Counted from the first letter of the stretch, positions 16,051-22,579 are shown. The stretch is DNA of 42,318 bases from Prochlorococcus sp. AG-363-J23 (GCA_003280245.1 QCFN01000001.1:88300-130617); one strand, 5' to 3'. The notes: a model not told the origin generated them from the sequence alone. Program-made: numbers and translations.

Positions 16051-17136
16051 ATGCAGACCTATGGAAATCCAGACGTCACCTACGGGTGGTGGGCTGGTAA
16101 TTCTGTGGTCACCAACCGCTCAGGTCGATTCATTTCCTCGCATATCGGGCATACGGGATTGATTTGCTTCGCGGCTGGTGGGAGCACCCTTTGGGAGCTT
16201 GCACGTTTTGACCCCTCGGTGCCAATGGGGCATCAGAGCTCTATATTCCTGGCCCATTTAGCTTCTGTCGGCATCGGATTCGATGAGGCTGGAGTTTGGA
16301 CAGGAGTTGGTGTTGCCACAATCGCCATTCTTCACCTGGTCTTCTCCATGGTCTATGGAGGTGGAGCGCTAATGCATGCTGTCCTCTTTGAAGAGAAAGT
16401 AGAGGACAGTGAAATTCTTCAAGCTAAAAAGTTCAAGCTGGAATGGAACAATCCTGACAATCAGACCTTTATTCTTGGCCACCATTTGATTTTCTTTGGT
16501 GTTGCTTGTGTTTGGTTTGTTGAATGGGCCAGGATTCACGGTATTTATGATCCAGCTGTTGGAGCAATTCGTCAGGTCAATTACAACCTTGATTTGACCA
16601 TGATTTGGCACCGGCAGTTTGACTTCCTTGCTATTGATAGCCTTGAGGATGTCATGGGTGGCCATGCATTTTTGGCTTTTGCAGAGATCACTGGTGGTGC
16701 TTTCCACATAATTGCTGGTTCTACCCCTTGGGAAAACAAGCGTCTTGGCGAATTCAGCAAATTTAAGGGAGCAGAATTGTTATCAGCAGAAGCTGTTCTT
16801 TCCTGGTCTCTAGCTGGTATTGGCTGGATGGCTATTGTTGCTGCTTTCTGGTGTGCAACTAATACCACTGTTTATCCAGAGGCTTGGTATGGAGAACCAT
16901 TGCAGCTTAAATTTGCTGTATCTCCATACTGGATAGATACAGGAGACCTTTCCGATAGCACAGCATTCTGGGGTCATAGCACTCGTGCTGCACTATCAAA
17001 TGTTCACTACTATCTTGGGTTCTTTTTCCTACAGGGTCATTTTTGGCATGCCCTGCGTGCTACAGGTTTTGACTTCAAGAAGATACGTGGTTCAATCGGA
17101 AACGATCAGAATGCCACTATCACCCTTAAGGGTTGA
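16051..17136 (+). CDS. pcb: Divinyl-chlorophyll a/b antenna protein Pcb (copy 2)
   Basis: A 361-residue Pcb protein with the same six-helix layout and signature blocks as copy 1. It starts at the aligned ATG 16051 rather than the in-frame ATG at 15994. It differs in the loop after helix 3 (FEEKVEDSEIL), in an inserted lumenal segment AGSTPWENKRLGEF not present in copies 1 and 3, and at the C-terminus. A 178-base block near its 5' end (16183-16360) looks identical to copy 1, and a 113-base block near its 3' end matches copy 3, which points to gene conversion. A terminator follows. Confidence 0.96.
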   Translation: MQTYGNPDVTYGWWAGNSVVTNRSGRFISSHIGHTGLICFAAGGSTLWELARFDPSVPMGHQSSIFLAHLASVGIGFDEAGVWTGVGVATIAILHLVFSMVYGGGALMHAVLFEEKVEDSEILQAKKFKLEWNNPDNQTFILGHHLIFFGVACVWFVEWARIHGIYDPAVGAIRQVNYNLDLTMIWHRQFDFLAIDSLEDVMGGHAFLAFAEITGGAFHIIAGSTPWENKRLGEFSKFKGAELLSAEAVLSWSLAGIGWMAIVAAFWCATNTTVYPEAWYGEPLQLKFAVSPYWIDTGDLSDSTAFWGHSTRAALSNVHYYLGFFFLQGHFWHALRATGFDFKKIRGSIGNDQNATITLKG

Positions 17137-17169
17137 TAACTATGTAGGTAATTTTTACCTATTTAATTT

Positions 17170-17201
17170 AAAAGCCTCGTCGTTTCCGGCGAGGCTTTTT
17201 C
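17170..17201 (+). terminator. Intrinsic terminator after pcb copy 2
   Basis: AAAAGCCTCG and CGAGGCTTTT form a 10-bp stem ending in five T, about 35 bases past the stop and about 25 bases before the Nif11-like ATG. Confidence 0.85.
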
Positions 17202-17225
17202 TATTCTTATTCTCTTTTTTTATTA

Positions 17226-17441
17226 ATGGCTTTAGATCAATTACAAGCATTCTTAAAAAAAATGCAAGATGATCCTTCTTTGAAAAGCCAAGTACTTAAA
17301 TCTTCAACGGCTGATGATGTTGCAAAAATTGCGCAAAGCCTTGGATTCGAGGTGTCTGGTGATGAATTGCTGAGATTCTCTGGCAAGAAAGTTGGAAGGG
17401 TTACAGTAAGAAAGAATGATATGCCTGGAGAATATTCTTAG
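17226..17441 (+). CDS. Nif11-like small protein without a core peptide
   Basis: A 71-residue soluble protein. MALDQLQAFLKKMQDDPSLKS followed by DDVAKIAQSLGFEVSGDEL matches the Nif11/N11P domain (PF07862, TIGR03798 type), the fold also used as leader of prochlorosin precursors. Here there is no Gly-Gly cleavage site and no Cys, Ser- or Thr-rich core. The tail is basic and ends MPGEYS, so it is not a lanthipeptide precursor. It lies between pcb copies 2 and 3, just past the copy-2 terminator. Function unknown. Confidence 0.8.
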   Translation: MALDQLQAFLKKMQDDPSLKSQVLKSSTADDVAKIAQSLGFEVSGDELLRFSGKKVGRVTVRKNDMPGEYS

Positions 17442-17556
17442 TCTTATCTATTTTTCTAAATAGTAGAGGTATTAATTCATTCCTGGTTATAGGAGGGAAA
17501 TCCTTTTTGAACCTGGGTTGAAAGGCTTCCTTGGGTAAAAATTCTGAAATCCTTTT

Positions 17557-17700
17557 TTAGTTATTTGTTCCTTGATAGACAGGTTGGAGCATTCCTCCCC
17601 CACCATCATCATCGTCTTCGCCATCATCTTGAAGGTAGAACCATATAATCGAAAAGCTGATAATTGTCCAAAGTAATAGCGGTTGCTCGAAGTAGCTCAA
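17557..17700 (-). CDS. 47-residue single-helix protein with an acidic tail
   Basis: A leftward frame starts at TTG 17700, preceded by GAGGG about five bases away, and runs 47 codons to TAA at 17557. The product has a short N-terminus (SYFEQPLLLW), one hydrophobic helix, then FYLQDDGEDDDDGGGG and a short polar end. A helix followed by a pure Asp/Glu-Gly run is unlikely to be chance, and I recall similarly built short proteins in marine cyanobacteria. It is convergent with the Nif11-like gene. The non-ATG start keeps the call tentative. Confidence 0.55.
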   Translation of the reverse strand: MSYFEQPLLLWTIISFSIIWFYLQDDGEDDDDGGGGMLQPVYQGTNN

Positions 17701-18026
17701 AAATCCCTCTTTTAGTTTCTAGAGAGGATACAAGATTTATTTTTTACGAAAGTAAGCTTGGATACTTTCTTAGGTGGTTGATGGACTCGATGATATAAAT
17801 CAGCTTGACCAATACCTTGAATAGCTCCTAAAGGGCTTTCTTCTTAGGGATTTTTAAAGCAAAGTCAATCGATAGCACCAAAAATTTTGACTGTTTATGA
17901 GTAGAAATACCTTATTGCGTTTTGAACGCATGCAATTCAATAAATCAAGACCTTTAACTATTCCGTTCATATCAGTTCAGTGGCTTGTAGGGTTCAGGGG
18001 GTTTTTTGCCTTTATCCCTAAAAATT
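17701..18026. other. Intergenic region before pcb copy 3
   Basis: No gene is seen between the leftward 47-residue ORF and pcb copy 3. The last 80 bases are the shared pcb leader. The rest probably carries two divergent promoters. Confidence 0.5.
17947..18026 (+). promoter_or_regulatory. Conserved pcb leader, copy 3
   Basis: This 80-base leader begins AAGACCTTTAACTATTCCG, keeps GTGGCTTGTAGGGTTC plus a G-run, and ends CCTAAAAATT before ATG. It has no upstream ATG. The match to copies 1 and 2 extends a little further upstream (CAATTCAATAAATC is shared with copy 2). Confidence 0.75.
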
Positions 18027-19115
18027 ATGCAGACCTATGGAAACCCAGACGTCACCTATGGGTGGTGGGTTGGTAATTCTGTAGTAACCAACAAGTCAAG
18101 CCGATTTATTGGCTCGCATGTTGCCCACACAGGATTGATTTCTTTTAATGCTGGTGCAATTACGCTTTTCGAGCTTGCACGTTTTGACCCTTCCTTGCCA
18201 ATGGGGCATCAAGGATTGATTTTCCTACCTCATTTGGCCTCGCTTGGAATTGGATTTGACGATGCAGGAGTTTGGACAGGTGCTGGTGTTGTATTCGTAG
18301 GTGTTTTTCACTTGATCTGTTCAATGGTCTATGCAAGTGCTGGACTATTGCATTCCTTGATCTTTAGTGAAGATACCCAAAATAGTTCAGGCCTATTCGC
18401 TGATGACCGCCCTGAGCATCGTCAAGCTGCAAGGTACAAGCTGGAATGGAACAACCCTGACAACCAGACTTTCATTCTTGGTCATCACCTCCTCTTTTTT
18501 GGAATTGCCAATATCTGGTTCGTTGAATGGGCCAGAGTTCATGGCATTTATGACCCAGCAATTGAAGCAGTTCGTCAAGTTAACTACAACCTTGACTTGA
18601 CTCAGATCTGGAACCATCAGTTTGATTTCCTCGCTATTGATAGCCTTGAGGATGTCATGGGTGGACACGCATTTTTGGCTTTCTTCCAGCTCGGCGGAGG
18701 TGCTTTCCACATTGCTACCAAGCAAATTGGTGAATATACCGAATTCAAGGGATCCAATGTCCTTTCAGCAGAAGCTGTTCTTTCCTGGTCTCTAGCTGGT
18801 ATTGGCTGGATGGCTATTGTTGCTGCTTTCTGGTGTGCAACTAATACCACTGTTTATCCAGAGGCTTGGTATGGAGAGACATTGGCGCTCAAATTTGGTA
18901 TTTCCCCTTATTGGGTAGATACAATCCCTGCCATTGATGGAGCACCTCTAGGTCATACATCTAGGGCTTGGTTGACTAATGTTCATTACTATCTTGGATT
19001 CTTCTTTATTCAAGGTCATTTATGGCATGCAATTCGTGCTCTAGGCTTTGACTTCAAGAGAATAGTCAATGCCGTCAGAAACCTGGATTCCACAGCAGTT
19101 TCATTGAACGGATGA
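18027..19115 (+). CDS. pcb: Divinyl-chlorophyll a/b antenna protein Pcb (copy 3)
   Basis: A 362-residue Pcb protein started at the aligned ATG 18027. Helix 1-3 sequence is the most divergent of the first three copies: ISFNAGAITLFELARF replaces the ICFAAGGSTLWELARF seen in copies 1 and 2, and the following region has GLIFLPHLASLGIGFDDAGV. It has a longer stromal loop with FADDRPEHRQAARY. The second half is close to copies 1 and 2, including a 113-base block shared with copy 2. It has its own strong terminator. Its photosystem partner cannot be told from sequence alone. Confidence 0.96.
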   Translation: MQTYGNPDVTYGWWVGNSVVTNKSSRFIGSHVAHTGLISFNAGAITLFELARFDPSLPMGHQGLIFLPHLASLGIGFDDAGVWTGAGVVFVGVFHLICSMVYASAGLLHSLIFSEDTQNSSGLFADDRPEHRQAARYKLEWNNPDNQTFILGHHLLFFGIANIWFVEWARVHGIYDPAIEAVRQVNYNLDLTQIWNHQFDFLAIDSLEDVMGGHAFLAFFQLGGGAFHIATKQIGEYTEFKGSNVLSAEAVLSWSLAGIGWMAIVAAFWCATNTTVYPEAWYGETLALKFGISPYWVDTIPAIDGAPLGHTSRAWLTNVHYYLGFFFIQGHLWHAIRALGFDFKRIVNAVRNLDSTAVSLNG

Positions 19116-19159
19116 TTTTTACCCCTATCTAAATAAATAGAGGTTTAGTTTTTTCTCTT

Positions 19160-19186
19160 TAAGCCCCGCAATGCGGGGCTTTTTTG
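19160..19186 (+). terminator. Intrinsic terminator after pcb copy 3
   Basis: AGCCCCGC and GCGGGGCT form a perfect GC-rich stem with a tiny loop and are followed by six T. Confidence 0.9.
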
Positions 19187-19217
19187 TTCTCTGATAAAGA
19201 CCTGGTGATGAGTTGGC

Positions 19218-19334
19218 ATGAAATATTCCTCGTCATTTTTCTTTTTCGCAGCACTGATCGTGCTGATTTCTTGGTCAATTGCATTACAAAATCTTTTTAG
19301 ACGTATACATTTTAATAGTATAACAATAATGTGA
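19218..19334 (+). CDS. Possible 38-residue membrane peptide
   Basis: The ATG at 19218 opens a 38-codon frame: MKYSSS, a hydrophobic helix of about 20 residues (FFFFAALIVLISW), then LFRR and a polar tail. A membrane helix followed by positive charge is typical of real small membrane proteins. It lies between pcb copies 3 and 4, just past a terminator. No family recognised. Confidence 0.4.
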   Translation: MKYSSSFFFFAALIVLISWSIALQNLFRRIHFNSITIM

Positions 19335-19538
19335 TATCGAGTTTAAATGTGTTTAAGTATTTCTTACCGGGTTGTTGAGAAATTCTTTCGAAAGAGTTCT
19401 GCTCTAGGGAGATTGGCGGGATTAATAATCTTATGACGACGGGTGATTTATCTCTTTTCTTTAAGTCTAAAAGCAACTTTATAAATCTTTCCAGTGCCCG
19501 CCTTGCTCGTATTTGATCCCCCCCAATGTTAAAGCTCG

Positions 19539-19556
19539 AAGAAGCGAAAGCTTCTT
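19539..19556 (+). promoter_or_regulatory. GNRA-type hairpin in the pcb copy-4 leader
   Basis: AAGAAGC, the tetraloop GAAA and GCTTCTT form a perfect 7-bp stem ending 53 bases before the copy-4 ATG. This leader shares little with the other three apart from its last few bases. A structural role in the mRNA is inferred. Confidence 0.5.
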
Positions 19557-19609
19557 GGCGCCATTTGATTCTAATGTGAGGCGTTTTTACGTCTTGCTCT
19601 CTAAGAATT

Positions 19610-20686
19610 ATGCAGACCTATGGAAATCCAGACGTCACCTACGGGTGGTGGGTTGGTAATTCTGTAGTAACCAATCGCGCGGGCCGATTTATTGGCTCGC
19701 ATGTTGGGCATACAGGAATCATTTGCTTCGCTACTGGGGCAAGCTGCCTTTGGGAGCTTGCACGTTTTGACCCCTCTATACCAATGGGGCATCAGAGTTC
19801 TATATACCTTTCCCATTTGGCTTCTATCGGAATTGGATTCGACGAGGCTGGAGTATGGACAGGCGCAGGTGTTGCGACAATCGCAATCTTCCACTTAATC
19901 TTTTCAACCGTTTACGGCGGTGCTGCTCTTCTCCATTCTTTATTTTTTGATGCTGACCTAACAGGAGGCCCAATAGGCCGTGTTGATAGGTTCAAACTTG
20001 AATGGGATAACCCTGACAACCAGACCTTTATTCTTGGCCACCATTTGATTTTCCTTGGAGTTGCGAATATCTGGTTTGTTGAATGGGCTAGGTGGCATGG
20101 AATCTATGATCCATCCGTTGATGCTGTACGTACAGTTTTCCCTGGATATGGTGATTTTTCAACTGTTTTCAGCCATCAGTTCGACTTCCTAACCATTGAT
20201 AAACTTGAGGATGTAATGAGTGGCCATGCATTTTTGGCCTTTTTACAGATCACTGGTGGTGCATTCCACATAACAACAGGTTCTACTACTCCTTTTGAGA
20301 GAAAAAGACTTGGTGAATATGACCAATTCAAGGGTGCTGGCCTTCTTTCTGCCGAGGCAATACTTTCATGGTCATTAGCAGGACTATTTGTTATGGGTGT
20401 TGTTGCAGCTTTTTGGGCTGCCACTAATACCACCGTTTACCCAGAAGCTTGGTATGGTGAACCCTTACAACTTAAGTTTGGAATTTCTCCTTACTGGGTT
20501 GATACTGGTGATGTCTCAGATTGCAAATACTTCTTTGGCCACACAACTCGTGCAGCCTTAGTAAATGTTCAATACTATTTTGCATTTTTCTGTCTTCAGG
20601 GACATCTTTGGCATGCTCTTCGTGCAATGGGATTTGATTTCAAGCGGATTCCTCAAGCTTTAGGCAATTTCGCTTCTACAAACTAA
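19610..20686 (+). CDS. pcb: Divinyl-chlorophyll a/b antenna protein Pcb (copy 4, divergent)
   Basis: A 358-residue Pcb protein with the same six-helix frame and signatures (MQTYGNPDVTYGWWVGNS, ELARFDPSIPMGHQ, DEAGVWTGAG, NPDNQTFILGHHLIF, TNTTVYPEAWYGEP). It is clearly the most divergent copy: the lumenal region reads DAVRTVFPGYGDFSTVFSHQFDFL, with TTGSTTPFERKRLGEY, and helix 5-6 uses LFVMGVVAAFWAATN. Its upstream leader is unlike the other three. It could be an isoform for a different photosystem or for different nutrient or light conditions; sequence alone cannot say. It has its own terminator. Confidence 0.95.
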   Translation: MQTYGNPDVTYGWWVGNSVVTNRAGRFIGSHVGHTGIICFATGASCLWELARFDPSIPMGHQSSIYLSHLASIGIGFDEAGVWTGAGVATIAIFHLIFSTVYGGAALLHSLFFDADLTGGPIGRVDRFKLEWDNPDNQTFILGHHLIFLGVANIWFVEWARWHGIYDPSVDAVRTVFPGYGDFSTVFSHQFDFLTIDKLEDVMSGHAFLAFLQITGGAFHITTGSTTPFERKRLGEYDQFKGAGLLSAEAILSWSLAGLFVMGVVAAFWAATNTTVYPEAWYGEPLQLKFGISPYWVDTGDVSDCKYFFGHTTRAALVNVQYYFAFFCLQGHLWHALRAMGFDFKRIPQALGNFASTN

Positions 20687-20742
20687 ATAGCTATTAAGAC
20701 TTAGCATCTGACATTCATTAATGTCGAGATTGTTGGTTATTT

Positions 20743-20779
20743 AAAAAGCCTCGCCCCAAATGGCGGGGCTTTTTTTCAT
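20743..20779 (+). terminator. Intrinsic terminator after pcb copy 4
   Basis: AGCCTCGCC and GGCGGGGCT pair with one G-T wobble and are followed by seven T, about 60 bases past the stop. Confidence 0.85.
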
Positions 20780-20886
20780 TTGATGATAACTTTATACAAA
20801 TATTGGATTATAGTTTTCCGAAACTATTTTTAACGATTGCCTCTCTGATTACGTATCAAGATTTTGAATAAAGGCTTTTAAAACCA

Positions 20887-21018
20887 TCATTTGCTATTGC
20901 TATAAATAAGATTATATGAACGGGAATTAGCTACTAAGGCATTAAATAGTGTCAAAATCCAGGAATCCATAGGGAAACCTGGTTGACCATAAATAGCAAA
21001 GAGATCTAAAAAATACAT
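20887..21018 (-). CDS. Possible 43-residue hypothetical protein
   Basis: A leftward ATG at 21018 opens a 43-codon frame with a well-mixed product: FLDLFAIYGQPGFPMDSW, a short hydrophobic run, then a polar tail. An in-frame TTG five codons upstream is also possible. The composition looks coding, but no family is recognised. It lies between pcb copy 4 and the hli cluster. Confidence 0.4.
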   Translation of the reverse strand: MYFLDLFAIYGQPGFPMDSWILTLFNALVANSRSYNLIYSNSK

Positions 21019-21507
21019 TGAAGATAAATTCAACTAAATTGGCTTCTCCTAAAAAAACGAATTGGTCAAATTATTGCCAAATTGATTTGCCAGAGCATTA
21101 TAACTACATGAATTTGATTTAAAAATTACCTTGAATTGTTATACCAGCGGTTATTAACTACTTCATTGGGATTTGAAAAGCGTATGTTTTTCTGCTAATT
21201 TTTAAATTACATTTTAAGTTCAAATAAATAGATAGATTGATAATTATTAGCCAAAATCCGAAGAATGAATTTACTTAATAGCCATTTATTTTTCTTTTCG
21301 TAGTATTTAGCTGAGTATTTTTATCTATAAATATTAAAAAAAAAGGCAGAAATGCTAGTGATAGGAAGAGGATTGCTAATAAATAAATTGAAAAAAGAAA
21401 ATGAGTGCTCGAGGAAAGTCACACTCCGCAACATTCTGTGTTACAGTTCTTCACATGAAGCGTTTGCTTCTGTCCTTCTTCTGGTTAGACCAGTCTTTCA
21501 CTTCAAA
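21019..21507. other. AT-rich region upstream of the hli cluster
   Basis: There is no convincing gene. A frame open from ATG 21352 into the first hli gene gives a non-family N-terminal extension, and I take it as fortuitous. The hli promoter is expected here; no specific element is recognised. Confidence 0.5.
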
Positions 21508-21651
21508 ATGAAAAATTCCTCAAAAATTCAAAACGTTGAACCTGAAAAGGTTATTGCAGAGCGCATCAACGGATGGGCAGCAATGTTGGGATGTATCGCT
21601 GCTATTGGCGCATATTTGACAACTGGCCAAATCATTCCAGGATTTGTTTAA
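21508..21651 (+). CDS. hli: High-light-inducible protein (Hli), copy 1
   Basis: A 47-residue one-helix chlorophyll-binding-type protein starting at ATG 21508, where the Hli domain begins (MKNSSKIQNVEPEKV). The longer frame from 21352 adds an unrelated extension. The chlorophyll-binding motif reads ERINGWAAMLG, with Trp where the usual ExxNGRxAM has Arg, and it ends TTGQIIPGFV. Hli proteins protect the photosynthetic apparatus under light stress and assist chlorophyll-protein assembly in thylakoids. It is first of six adjacent hli genes. Confidence 0.93.
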   Translation: MKNSSKIQNVEPEKVIAERINGWAAMLGCIAAIGAYLTTGQIIPGFV

Positions 21652-21661
21652 GAAATTAACC

Positions 21662-21865
21662 ATGACAAATTCTTCTTACGTAATCACAGAAGACGGTGGT
21701 CGTCAAAATATGTATGCGACTGAGCCGAGAATGTATAAAGATCCCGATTATTTGGGATATGGAAAGGAAGCTGAACTTGCTAATGCTCGCTGGGCAATGA
21801 TTGGCTTTGTCGCTGCTATTGGAGCGTATTCCACAACAGGACAAATTCTTCCTGGGATATTCTGA
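21662..21865 (+). CDS. hli: High-light-inducible protein (Hli), copy 2
   Basis: A 67-residue Hli protein starting at ATG 21662 (MTNSSYVITEDGG); an ATG at 21644 overlaps the end of copy 1. It has a longer soluble N-terminus (about 40 residues) before the single helix, whose motif reads ELANARWAMIGFVAAIGAY and ends STTGQILPGIF. Gly of the canonical NGR is Ala here. Its stop codon overlaps the ATG of copy 3 by one base (TGATG). Confidence 0.94.
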   Translation: MTNSSYVITEDGGRQNMYATEPRMYKDPDYLGYGKEAELANARWAMIGFVAAIGAYSTTGQILPGIF

Positions 21866-22002
21866 TGCAACCTTGTAATTCAAATGTATTGAATTTCTGG
21901 GAAGAGGCTGAGCAAAGAAATGGTCGACTAGCAATGATTGGGTTCTTTGCTCTAATACATAATTACGCCTTAACTGGTTGGGCTATTCCTGGCATTTTTT
22001 AA
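21865..22002 (+). CDS. hli: High-light-inducible protein (Hli), copy 3
   Basis: A 45-residue Hli protein that overlaps copy 2 by one base, so it is probably translationally coupled. The helix has the canonical EQRNGRLAMIGFFAL motif, followed by HNYALTGWAIPGIF. The ending TGWAIPGIF differs from the TGQIIPGIF of copies 4-6, but the nucleotides from the final ATTCCTGGC onward are identical to them, which marks the left boundary of the tandem repeat. Confidence 0.9.
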   Translation: MQPCNSNVLNFWEEAEQRNGRLAMIGFFALIHNYALTGWAIPGIF

Positions 22003-22030
22003 AAACATCACAACTTCTATTCAAATTATT

Positions 22031-22138
22031 ATGAACGAAAAAGCAGAACTACAGAATGGCCGTTGGGCAATGATCGGTATTTTTGCCGCTCTTGGTACCT
22101 ACGCATTTACAGGTCAAATCATTCCTGGCATTTTTTAA
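22031..22138 (+). CDS. hli: High-light-inducible protein (Hli), copy 4
   Basis: A minimal 35-residue Hli protein: seven residues (MNEKAEL), the motif QNGRWAMIGIFAALGTY, and TGQIIPGIF. ATG 22031 is the first in-frame start after the copy-3 stop. It is essentially only the chlorophyll-binding helix. The gene and the 28-base spacer before it are repeated exactly twice more. Confidence 0.9.
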   Translation: MNEKAELQNGRWAMIGIFAALGTYAFTGQIIPGIF

Positions 22139-22166
22139 AAACATCACAACTTCTATTCAAATTATT

Positions 22167-22274
22167 ATGAACGAAAAAGCAGAACTACAGAATGGCCGTT
22201 GGGCAATGATCGGTATTTTTGCCGCTCTTGGTACCTACGCATTTACAGGTCAAATCATTCCTGGCATTTTTTAA
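22167..22274 (+). CDS. hli: High-light-inducible protein (Hli), copy 5
   Basis: A 35-residue Hli protein whose gene is identical base for base to copy 4, including spacer and TAA stop. A longer frame is open from ATG 22083 inside copy 4, but it reads that copy out of frame and is not the real start. Confidence 0.9.
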   Translation: MNEKAELQNGRWAMIGIFAALGTYAFTGQIIPGIF

Positions 22275-22302
22275 AAACATCACAACTTCTATTCAAATTA
22301 TT

Positions 22303-22410
22303 ATGAACGAAAAAGCAGAACTACAGAATGGCCGTTGGGCAATGATCGGTATTTTTGCCGCTCTTGGTACCTACGCATTTACAGGTCAAATCATTCCTGG
22401 CATTTTCTGA
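22303..22410 (+). CDS. hli: High-light-inducible protein (Hli), copy 6
   Basis: A 35-residue Hli protein identical in product to copies 4 and 5. The DNA matches them until the last codons, where TTT-TAA is replaced by TTC-TGA, so the right edge of the repeat lies here. A longer frame from 22219 is an out-of-frame read of copy 5. Confidence 0.9.
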   Translation: MNEKAELQNGRWAMIGIFAALGTYAFTGQIIPGIF

Positions 22411-22413
22411 ATT

Positions 22414-22494
22414 ATGGAATTTAATCCTTTTAAGCCATTTAATCAATTTATTAGAAGATTTTCAAAGGCAATTAACTTTTCTGAACAATCGTAA
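22414..22494 (+). CDS. Possible 26-residue ORF after hli copy 6
   Basis: The ATG at 22414 lies three bases past the copy-6 stop and opens 26 codons rich in Phe, Asn and Arg/Lys (FNPFKPFNQFIRRF). It is not an Hli protein and has no recognised family. The tight spacing suggests it could be co-translated, but it is short enough to be chance. Confidence 0.25.
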   Translation: MEFNPFKPFNQFIRRFSKAINFSEQS

Positions 22495-22579
22495 TTGCCA
22501 TAAAATCCGATTATTTTATTGAGAATATGACTGAGATATTAATGACTGTTTAACTAGTGCAATTTTTCTAACTCATCTT

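Larger units (their letters stand above)
21986..22405 (+). repeat. 136-bp tandem repeat, three units, carrying hli copies 4-6
   Basis: The unit is the 28-base spacer AAAACATCACAACTTCTATT... plus the 108-base hli gene. ATG codons at 22031, 22167 and 22303 are exactly 136 bases apart. Units 1 and 2 look identical throughout; unit 3 differs only at its very end. The last ~17 bases of copy 3 provide a partial unit at the left. Confidence 0.95.

Noticed and set aside
17226-17441. Prochlorosin (lanthipeptide) precursor.
   Set aside because: Only the leader-like Nif11 domain is present. There is no Gly-Gly cleavage site, no Cys and no downstream core; no LanM gene is in the window.
15087-20433. Open frames antisense to all four pcb genes at the same relative position, giving similar peptides (MVLVEHQKAATIAIQPI-type).
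   Set aside because: They are mirror images of the strongly conserved sense sequence around GIGWMAIVAAFWC. Similarity follows from sense-strand conservation, and no promoter or ribosome binding site supports them.
21405-21425. GAGGAAAGTC, which resembles a conserved RNase P RNA segment.
   Set aside because: The following bases diverge at once, and no other conserved RNase P block or extended pairing is found nearby.
22083-22410. 63-residue proteins from ATG 22083 or 22219 spanning hli copies 4-6.
   Set aside because: They read the upstream copy out of frame and then enter the real Hli frame; the true starts are at 22167 and 22303.
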